Below, piece after piece: positions 53,084-61,600 of a stretch of 64,000 nucleotides of DNA. Position 1 is the first letter of the stretch; each line of letters opens with the position of its first letter. The notes under the pieces are model-generated. The model was not told the origin of the DNA. It saw nothing but the letters and a program-made list of their open reading frames with translations, and did not search any database. Origin of the DNA: Symbiodinium natans. Taxonomy: Eukaryota > Sar > Dinophyceae > Suessiales > Symbiodiniaceae. Where the stretch lies: positions 101,884 to 165,883 of the forward strand of contig CAJNDS010000197.1 in assembly GCA_905221605.1 (NCBI GenBank), read 5' to 3'. The position numbers and the translations under genes were made by a program.

Positions 53084-54331
53084 GCTTGGTGATCTTCTCC
53101 AGCTTCACCATCGCAGTTCCCGCAACCTCCAGTATTCTCGACTGGAGCTTCTGCGCTCTAAGAAGAGCTTCGGACCGCGCGAGGTATTCCTTCGCGCTGG
53201 TGACCACCGACTGGCCGAGCACCAGGACTCCTTCCTCTGTGCTCTCGGCCTGGGCCCCACTAGCGGGCTCCTCGTCCTCCTTCACTCTGACCGCGGCTGG
53301 AGGCGCCCGCGTGTCGGGAAGATCCGAGCTGGAACTGTCTTCCTCGACACCTTCAGCTGCTTGGGCTGCCTCTTCCTCGAGCGAGTCCTCGGGCTCGAGG
53401 ACGTTGGGGCCCGGGATGTTGCGCCTAGGGTACACCTTGGGCTTCGCTGGCACGATCGAAGTCCTAGGAGTCCCTAGGGGACGCCCTTTGGCCTTAGGCG
53501 CGGCCTTAGGAGGGGTAACAGGTTGGGCGGCCCCCGCGGCCATGACACGACCCGCAGGGGCCAGCACAACCGTCGAGGAGCTCGCCGCGCCACCGCTGGC
53601 CGCAGCAGCTTGGGACGCTTGGACCGTGCCCAGTTTCGGTCCTCGCCCCAACGGCGGGTTGGGGCCCGCACTGGGGTCGCCTAAACTCTTTAGGTCGACA
53701 CGCAAGACCAACCTATCCACTTCCAACTCAGCTATCAAGTCTGAGTAGACAGGCGAGCCCCTGGGGAGTGCCCAGATGCGGGAAATGCCGGTGGCCCTAA
53801 TCTGGCCAGTGAGGGCCACCCCATCCGCTCCAGCATAGATGGGCACTCCGGCGTCCCGCAGGACCGCCAGCCGGACCTCGACGATGCAAGTCGATCCGCG
53901 GCGGAACCCGCGCCTTCCGTCCTCCCACTGCGTGGGGCAGTGTCCTAGGACGTAGTGAACCCCGAGGCGGCCTCCCGGCCCGCCGCCGGGGATCAGGCCG
54001 TTCTGCAACAGGCTTGGCACGACATGCAAGTCCGTGCCGTGCCACATGGCCGGGCCATACTGGCGTGCGAGGTATCCAACCTCGGTTTCCGCTGGCTGGC
54101 GTCGTGCGCGACCGCCTGGTTGTACTGGTTGATGGTGATCCCGAGTTGCTCGATCAACTCATCAACCGGGTAGAGGCCGCCCGGACCGAACCGGCCTCTG
54201 CAGCCACCTTCGCCGTGCCGCATGCATCGGACTAGCAGGCGCTGCACGTCGTCTATCGTGGGCGGGCCCTTCCGGCCCTTAGGGCCTGGGCTCTTGCTTT
54301 TGCCCCTGCCCTTAGACCCTCCTCCACCCAT
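52905..54331 (-). pseudogene. KptA/Tpt1-like RNA 2'-phosphotransferase (ADP-ribosyltransferase fold), frame-broken
   Basis: ATG at 54331 opens a Gly/Lys basic leader, then the typical N-terminal winged helix of KptA/Tpt1: DVQRLLVRCMRHGEGG (Arg-His dyad at 54215-54220, as in 'LS..LRH') and GLYPVDELIEQLGI. Near 54080-54110 the frame must change by one base. The next frame (to 52905) carries YLARQYGPAMWHGTDLHVVP (the HGT signature), LLQNGLIPGG, CIVEVRLAVLRDAGVPIY and DGVALT, the same succession as the catalytic half of the family. KptA/Tpt1 transfers a splice-junction 2'-phosphate from RNA to NAD+, and homologues can ADP-ribosylate nucleic-acid phosphates. The segment before HGT is shorter than in the cellular enzyme. 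A Pro/Ala linker, an acidic stretch and a coiled-coil-like helix follow. The family call is strong; activity is doubtful because of the frame break. Confidence 0.62.
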
Positions 54332-55489
54332 CGCGGCACTGAGGCCCGCGGCTTTGCTGGACCTCCGATGGGCAAAGGAAACCTGACGCGCCCTTGAGCG
54401 GCCAGGACACGGCCCGCTGCAAGGGGCCGGTGTGCAGTAGTGGTAGGCAGCCGCTCCCGCGCGGCCAGGGCACGGCCCGCAGCGGGGCCTTGTGGTTGAC
54501 CACGAAGGTCCGGGCGACCGGTCGGTCGCTACCGTGCGGTCTGGTCGCGACCCGCAGCGGGGCGCAGTGCACAGGCACGAACGCGGGGAGGGACTACCTA
54601 CCCTAGGCTCTACAACACACTTGAACCGCTGCGGCGGGGGTTTGGGGAGTTTCTTTAAGGTCGGGGCTTTAAGGCTTCTACGGCTTCTGCTTCGACCTTG
54701 GACCGAACCTCTAGGCCTGCTTCCTAAACACTGGCTGCGAGACAAACGAACGAAGCTGCACGCGACGAACGACGAAAAATCCTTCTGCCCGCAGACCGGC
54801 GACCTGGGAAACGGCCCGCCCCAAAAACACCCGCCCTGAACACAGAAACACCCGAACAGCCCCAACATCCTGAGCATCAGAACGCGCGTGGGATGATTCT
54901 GGTCCGAGCGCGCCGCGTCATGGTTCGCGCGCTTGGAGTTGTGCGCACCGCGAACGCCTAAGGCTTCAAGAGCAGACGACGCGCTCTGAGGAGCCGCGAC
55001 TGCCCCCTTGGCGCACGCTTCGCGCACCGCCCCCTCGGCTTGGGCATCAGTGAAAAACTGCCCATCAATGACCCTACCTGTCCTAACAGTAAGATCATCC
55101 ACGTAGGCAATCCACTCCTTAGTATACTTAAGGCGCCTACCTCTGCCGGGGGCATAGGCCCTATCAACCACAAAGTTGAAATCATCAGGGCCGTTAATCG
55201 GGCCAAAGGTGAGGCCGACAGGGAGATACTTCCCTGATCTTGCCACAATGGCCAACACCTCGCGAGCACGCTTGGTGTTCCTAATCTGATTAAACCCACT
55301 AACCGCATCCACGAAGGTATACCAAACCGAACCTACTGCGGCGGCGAGCACATCGCTGCCCCGCCGGCAATAGTACGTGGAGCGCTTAATTCGGGCATTC
55401 ACGCGGCGGTAGTCAACCACCAAGCGTCGCTTCCTATGCCGCTTGTAGCTGGGCATTTCCTTGGTCGGAAACGGCGCAGATCCCCAAGC
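53993..55489 (-). CDS. Reverse transcriptase fingers and palm (motifs A-C, YVDD), in frame with the gag-pol after a TAG, running on into the KptA winged helix
   Basis: Directly after the TAG at 55490-55492 the same frame reads AWGSAPFPTKEM, then RRLVVDYRRVN (RT motif 1/2), TFVDAVSGFNQI (motif A, catalytic Asp), LPVGLTFGPINGPDDFNF (motif B region) and IAYVDDLTV (motif C; YVDD at 55094-55105). This is the Ty3/gypsy-like palm. What normally follows, the primer-grip/thumb and RNase H, is absent here and is found upstream in the polyprotein at 60.5-61.4 kb. After about 55000 the frame becomes Arg/Pro/Ser-rich, without a recognisable domain, yet stays open for roughly 220 codons into the winged helix of the KptA-like protein, and stops at 53993. 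Whether translation really spans both is unknown. Confidence 0.7.
   Translation of the reverse strand, partial: AWGSAPFPTKEMPSYKRHRKRRLVVDYRRVNARIKRSTYYCRRGSDVLAAAVGSVWYTFVDAVSGFNQIRNTKRAREVLAIVARSGKYLPVGLTFGPINGPDDFNFVVDRAYAPGRGRRLKYTKEWIAYVDDLTVRTGRVIDGQFFTDAQAEGAVREACAKGAVAAPQSASSALEALGVRGAHNSKRANHDAARSDQNHPTRVLMLRMLGLFGCFCVQGGCFWGGPFPRSPVCGQKDFSSFVACSFVRLSRSQCLGSRPRGSVQGRSRSRRSLKAPTLKKLPKPPPQRFKCVVEPRVGSPSPRSCLCTAPRCGSRPDRTVATDRSPGPSWSTTRPRCGPCPGRAGAAAYHYCTPAPCSGPCPGRSRARQVSFAHRRSSKAAGLSAAMGGGGSKGRGKSKSPGPKGRKGPPTIDDVQRLLVRCMRHGEGGCRGRFGPGGLYPVDELIEQLGITINQYNQAVAHDASQRKPRLDTSHASMARPCGTARTCMSCQACCRTA
54399..54563. repeat. Three GC-rich direct repeats upstream of the KptA-like start
   Basis: Copies of (G)CGGCCAGG(A/G)CACGGCCCGC(T/A)GC lie at 54399-54420 and 54461-54488. 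A diverged copy (TGGTCGCGACCCGCAGCGGGG) lies at 54542-54562. A CGACCGGTCG palindrome sits between the second and third. They lie 70-230 bases before the KptA-like ATG on the minus strand. They could be promoter elements or LTR-internal repeats; nothing here decides which. Confidence 0.6.
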
Positions 55490-55492
55490 CTA
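55490..55492 (-). other. In-frame TAG within the RT fingers
   Basis: The minus-strand codons read ..RGQLIRGS-TAG-AWGSAPFPTKE... Related RTs have 'S.W.S....KK' here with no stop. One substitution from a Ser (TCG) or Gln (CAG) codon would create it. The frame is intact on both sides, so it is either a recent inactivating change or a read-through site. Confidence 0.9.
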
Positions 55493-55640
55493 GCTGCCGC
55501 GGATCAACTGACCCCGCTTGCATTCTTCTTCAAGCTTGTCGTCGACCCATTGCGCGGACTCGCCCCTCAGACTGTGAGGCTGGGACGAGACCGGCGGCCC
55601 GTTGGGGATGCAGTCATGGGCGAACTTCCTGACCGTGGTC
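55493..55640 (-). other. RT fingers N-terminal segment, before the TAG
   Basis: VRKFAHDCIPNGPPVSSQPH followed by WVDDKLEEECKRGQLIRGS corresponds to the entry of Ty3-like RTs ('H.I.TG..PP...RPY......E.V...L.E....G.I..S'). It is fused in frame to the C-terminal side of the methyltransferase-like domain and, after the TAG, to the rest of the palm. Confidence 0.8.
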
Positions 55641-58600
55641 CTGGTGGTGTCCTCCACCCAGAACCCAGCGGCCTTTCGCCGTATGACCTCCCTGACGGCT
55701 GCGATGTCAGCCTCGGTCAGCCCTGGTCTGGTTGGTCCAGGCTCGATCTTCAAACCCGACCATACGAGGTCTCTATAGGCCTCGGTGCGCCTAGGATCCT
55801 CCGCGACCTTCTCGCCAGCAAGAGCATAGACCTCAAGGTCAGCCCGGACGGAATCCCAGTCCTTGGCGTCCGCCTTGGTCCGCCAAAACGCTTCTTTCTC
55901 CGCGGCATACTTATCCACCTCCTTATCCAGCTCCGCACGCTCTGCTGGCGTGAGGTCCTCGCCCGACCGCACGTCCGGGAGGGGAACGACTGGAGAGGGC
56001 TGTGGCGCAGCCGCGGCGCTATCTGCACCCGCAGTCGCTGGAAAGCTTTCAACTGCAGCGGTGCACAGCTCTTCTGCGCCCCTCAGACCAAGGTCCTGGA
56101 GCGAGGCGCAGAAAGCCGCCCCTATGAGGTTGTAGTCGGATTGCGCGCGCTCAACGTGCTTGTGCTGCACTGCGCCTAGCGCATCCGGCCTACTACACCT
56201 CAAACCTACCGATTCTAAGCTGAAATCGGCGAGCCACAGGGCCCCGCTCTCAACGAGGTTGCTGCGGCCACCGGCCCGCGCGAACTGGCACATGTCAGCC
56301 CGCACGAAAGCCCAAGGCCAGCGCGGCCCTGCGAGCGTCCCAAACAAGGCGCCCCACTCCTCTAGCCGCCAAGGCTCCCACTCGCCCTTTTGCGCCTGCA
56401 AACGCAACGCGACGTGGGCGCCCGCGCGTGTGCGTTCCTGCGCACACCGGACGACTAGCTGGAGGAAAGCCCGGGGCACATTCTTCCCCTCAAGCCCAAT
56501 TACGAGCACCTTCGGCTCTGTGCGCAGAACAGCGGCGCTAATGGCCTCCAAGTGCTCTTCTGCGGCCAGGTTCCAGGTGATCCCGTAGGCCTGCTTGCCT
56601 TGCACAAAAGCGGGAACAACCCTGTACCCGTGCCTCCTAGCCGCGTCGGAAACGACCGCGTCACCCCAAGCAACCTCTAAGACATCAGGAACCCCACCAA
56701 GGAAATACTGCCGGAACCAACTCTCGACAGCACCCGACTCTGGGGAAGCCCTAGGCTGCAACACGCGGGGTTCCGCGACCAAGAGGTCCGCGAGGGCCTC
56801 TCGGATCGAGAGCACACTCGCGCCGGCACGAGACGCTCGCTCGAGGGTCCTGTCCTGCAACGAATACGCCCCCTTGTCCAACTTTCTGGCCGAGGCTGCA
56901 GCAAGCACGCCGTCGCGGTTTAGGTCGATTTTGGAAATGATTTCCTTCACAGAAACCGCTTCATGGGCCGGACGGGTCCCTTCTGAAAGCGTGAGCGCTC
57001 CGTCCTCGGCGATATATGCAAGCCGCCATTTGACGCGAACCCCGCTGGCGTCGGGGAGATAGCGATGGACACCGACCTGCGCACGGGCCGCATCCACCTG
57101 CGTGACCCGTCCTAACCTGCGCACCTTCGGGCCTCCACCTACGCCCCGATAGGCAATGCGGTCGCCAAGGCGGAGGACGAATTCCCTCCCGCGCCTGGTC
57201 AGCGTGAACTCCACCTGCTTGGCGTCGCCTTGAACCTGTTGCCCTAAGCTGGGGCGAGACGAGCCGTCCCCGCCGGTTTCATCGTCTTCAAAGACGACCG
57301 GCTCGCGGGATTCCGCGCCATCTGCATCCGCAGGAACAAGAATGCAGTCTTCTGCGTGCGCCTCCATCGGGCCGCGCCGGGCGGAAGAAGTACCCCCCGA
57401 CTCCATCGACACGGGCTCCAAGGTGAGCCTGTGGCCCTTGACTTCCAACACGCGCCAGGGGCCGGTCAGACCCGGTTTCCAAGGCACACGCCCCGCCCCC
57501 TCTGAGCGGGCCCTCGGAGCGTTCCAGACCACTCGGTCGCCTGGTTTAAGGTCCACACTGCGCCTATGACGGTTTGCAAGTTTCGCCCGCGCTTCTGAAG
57601 ACCGCGTCCAGTGCTCTCGGACCGCAGCAGCTAGCTCCGAGAACTGTTTGAACTGGCTCCGAGCCCAATCAGAGATGGGTTCAAACTGCAAGGCGTCTCG
57701 CAGGACGTCCTTTTCAATTGGTAGAGCGAGCGACCAGCTCCGCTCTAGGTCCCTCGGGGTATACCCGTGGGGTCCCGGAGTGTTGTCTATGACGTACTCC
57801 GCCACCACGAGCCAATCCGACCAAGCTTCGGAAAGGGAGGCGCCGACTTGTCTGACGACCGCCCCCAGCACCTTTTGAACTTCTTGGTGGACTCGCTCGT
57901 TTGCGCCCAACTCACAAGGCCTCAAGGGCGCGCTAAACCGCCACTCGGTCCCAAGCATCGCGCTGAGTTCTGCCATGAGCGCGTTCTTGAACTCTGGGCC
58001 TCTGTCCGACCTGATGAGGCTCGGGATCGTCCTGCTGCGAAGCACACAGCGCACAAACGCCCTTCTGACTTCCGCATGAGTCAGAGACCTCATCGGCTCG
58101 AGGAGGACAGCATGACTGAGGCAATCGAAGTACGTAAGCGAGTACCTATGCCCCTCCCTGTCCTCTCGGTTCGGACCCTCACAGTCCACGCTGACTTCCT
58201 GCCAGCATGTCTCGGCGCCACACTTGACCGCACGAGCTTCAACCTTCGTCGGTCGAGAGCGGCCTTTAATGCAGGCGAGACACTTGGCGACCCAGGTCCG
58301 CACATCTTTCTCCAAATCGGGCCACCAGACTGCCCTCTCCAGCAGCTTGATGGTGACCTCGGCAGACCTATGGGCCCCAAGGACTCCACAGTGGACTGAA
58401 TTGTAACAGGCGCGGCGCCAGGTCACCCCGTTCGCGCCCGCAGCCCCGTTGGGAACCACTGGGACGACGACGGTTTGACCCGTCCTGAGGGTCACCTCGC
58501 GCTCCAGCAACCCGTCTCCGGACATCACCATCGGCGGCTCCGGCTTGCGAATCGAGCCCGCCAATGAGGGATCGCGCCGCTGACCCTCGTACCACGCCGT

Positions 58601-61600
58601 ACGAAGGGATCCCGTGACTCGGAACTCCGAAATGTTCGCCGCGTCCCTCGCCTCGACCGCAAGCTGTTCGCGACGATTTTCGTCCTCCCCCGCGGCCAGG
58701 CTCAAAGACGGAACACCGCCCTTAAACTCGACTTTGACCTTGGTTGAGGAATGGTCCCAAATGCACAGGATGGGGCTATGGCTGACGAGCTCCAGAACCA
58801 CAGCAGGGCCCTTGTGCTCCTCACCCATAAACGCCAAAACTCTACCCTTCAGCTTGCACTCATTGGCATTCTTCCCGCGACTGATGGCGCCCGCGGTCCA
58901 ATGCCCTTCTACGCCCTCATTGGACGCAGAGAATAGAGCAAGGACCCTTGACGTCTGCCGGGTAGAACTGCGGGGATCCGAGGCTTCTCCGGTTGCCCGC
59001 CAGCCAATGACCTGAGTAACCCTACCCACAAGGGCTATCAGCTTGCCGAAGGAGGGGTCTAAGGCAACCTCTTTGCCCTCAGACCTCCAGAGCACTTCGC
59101 ACTGCTCATCCACGACATGTCTGTGGCCGTGCCAGTTCACCACTGACGACCAATGCACGACAATGTCGCCCTGAACCGCATCCAGGGGCGAGCAGTTATG
59201 CCCCGCCACCACAGCACCATCTTCTCTAACCACCCATGTGGTCCAGTAAGGCTTCACATCGCCCCACTTGGAAAGATCCTTGTGCTGGGAGCCGAGGCTG
59301 AGCTTCATGGAATGGCTCTTCTTCCATATCTTCCCACTCAGCATGCCATATGCTGTGGGAACTGGAGCATCCTTGGGCGTAGTCCTGAACCCTACCGCCC
59401 ATTGCTGGATGGTTGAGGACCTAACCCTAAACAAACCTCCTGTCCTATCCAAGGTCGCAAGGACGGCGTTGACCTCTAGGCCCACCTCATGGGCCTCAAG
59501 GTCGCCCTCAAGCGGAGGTTCGAGCTCCTCCCGCTCGGCTATCTCTACCGAGGTCCGCTTGCCGCAGATGCATAGACCCTCGTGGTCCCAGAGGGGTCGT
59601 GACGGCTCGTCCAGCATCCCTCTAATGCTGGCATCATCGATGGAACGAACCGCGTCCAACCTCAAGGACCGCAGAACTTCCGCCCCCAATGCCTGCTTCC
59701 CTACGATCCCAAAACCTCGCAGGGGAGGCTCCGGAAAATCCTTCCTGAGTTCCGGACAAGCCTCGGCCACTTCCAAGTGGCCTTGCTGCGTGCGCCAAAG
59801 GCGTGGCCGCACCGCCCAGATAGCCTTGATGCCTGCCCAAGCCTCTCCTACAGCCCTAGCTTCTTTGCGCTGCAGGTTCCTTGCTTGGAGCGTGAGCTCA
59901 ACAACCAAAGGCCACCTAAGGACGGCCGTGACCAGCCCGCCTTGTCCAAGCCCTACGAGGAACTGCGGACGAAACCCCGAAGCTTCCCTAAGAACCTTGG
60001 CACACGAAGTGAGCAAGTCGACCCTGATCCGCTTGATCTTCTTGGTCCCTGCGAGCCTGCCGGCCCCGCAATCAAAATGCGAGGCAAGCCCGTCGGTATC
60101 CTCAAACGGACCCCAACAACCCCTGACAGCCACAGAAACTCCAGGGAGGCTCGCTTGGAAGACGCGCCTGATCTCAGTCAGCTCTGCGTCCTGCTCTTTC
60201 CAACGCGCGTAGTCAAAGACAACCATGACGCGCACCGGAAGGGCTGCGACGACGCACATCGGCACAGCCGCGGCCTGGACACGGCCCGCAGGCTCTGGGA
60301 CGGCGTCGTTGCCGACCGCCCAGGGCACGGGTCCATCACCCTCAGTACCCTCTCCGAGGTACTGGTCCAGGTCGAAACCTCGGAGTTGGCCCGAAAGGCC
60401 CTCGAGGTCTTTCGTCCTCGCCGCAAGGAGCGCATCCCGATCCTTGGGATTGCGGCTAAAACTGTCACCCAGCGTCGCTGAGCGACCGCTAAGGCTCCTT
60501 ATTTCGGACCCATCCATAAGGATTTCCGCAACCCACCGGACGAGCTTCGGATCCATTCCGATGTCCGATGTTTGCGCTCGGGTAAGGTTGGCATGATCTG
60601 TCCAACACAGAGTCCGAATAGAGCCGAACATGCGGCGTGTCGCCCGCTTTACCTCGAGCTGGGCAAACGCCTCCTGTATCAAGGGCGGCCAGTTCTGCTG
60701 CGCGGGGGTCAGGCTCTTTGAGTGCGTCATAAGCACCTTGAGCTGACTCAAGTCACGCGTCATCTGCACGACGCTGCCCCCTACCGCGATGCCCGACGCA
60801 TCCGCGATCTGCTCAAGGGGACACGACCCATCCGCAGCAGAGGCCTCATCGAAGGTAGCCAAATTGATGCGGTTCTGCATCATGCGCTTAATCGCTTTAA
60901 AAGCTTTGCAACCCTCGGTGGCGGCTGAGCCCAGCCCGCCTTCAGGAAAGACGGCGCCTGGCTTCTGCCACTGCCCTGAAATCTTGGCTGCGTGCCCATA
61001 CTCAACAGGCAGGTAGCCGCGCAACCAGTTTGCGCAACCCAAAAATTGCTGAATGTGAAGCTTCTCCCAGAGCGGGGGAAAGTCAATCACCGCCTGACAA
61101 CGTTCTTCGTCAGGCGAACTCCCGTCCCGCCCAATGTTGTGTCCCAGGAGCTTGCCTTTGGAGACACAAACTTCGGCCTTGCTGATTCCAAAGGAGAAGC
61201 CAAACAAGATTGACTTGTCTAGGAAGCCCTCTAAGGAAACGAGGTGGTCGAGGAGGTGCGGGCACGCTTTAGGGTGCCGGGCGCGCATATCTGCCGCGAG
61301 CTTCTCATAATAGTAGTCCGTTGGAGGCTCTTCGATCATCTTCTCGATGTCCCAGCTCTCCACGATATGATAGCTCGGGCAGCGCGCCGTATCGACCGCG
61401 TCTGCTGGGCGCACAGCGTCACTTGCGCCTCTCCCAGCAGTGGCCGATCCCTCACGCCAGCCAGCCCAGCGTGGCCCCTTGCGCGTCCTAAAAACCGCGA
61501 GGCGTTCGGTGACTGGAATCTCATCGCTGCACGCAACGCTTTCCGCCACACGCAAATCCCTCGTGTCCCAGAGACGCCACGCCTCACCTACGCGCTGAAG

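Noticed and set aside
54340-55000. Calling this stretch the 3' LTR
   Set aside because: No partner copy is in the window, no TG...CA borders or polypurine tract could be defined, and the frame stays open through it.
59880-59990. Alpha/beta-hydrolase identity for the domain with GLGQGG
   Set aside because: The nucleophile Ser is absent and no Asp/His partners can be placed; left as unassigned.
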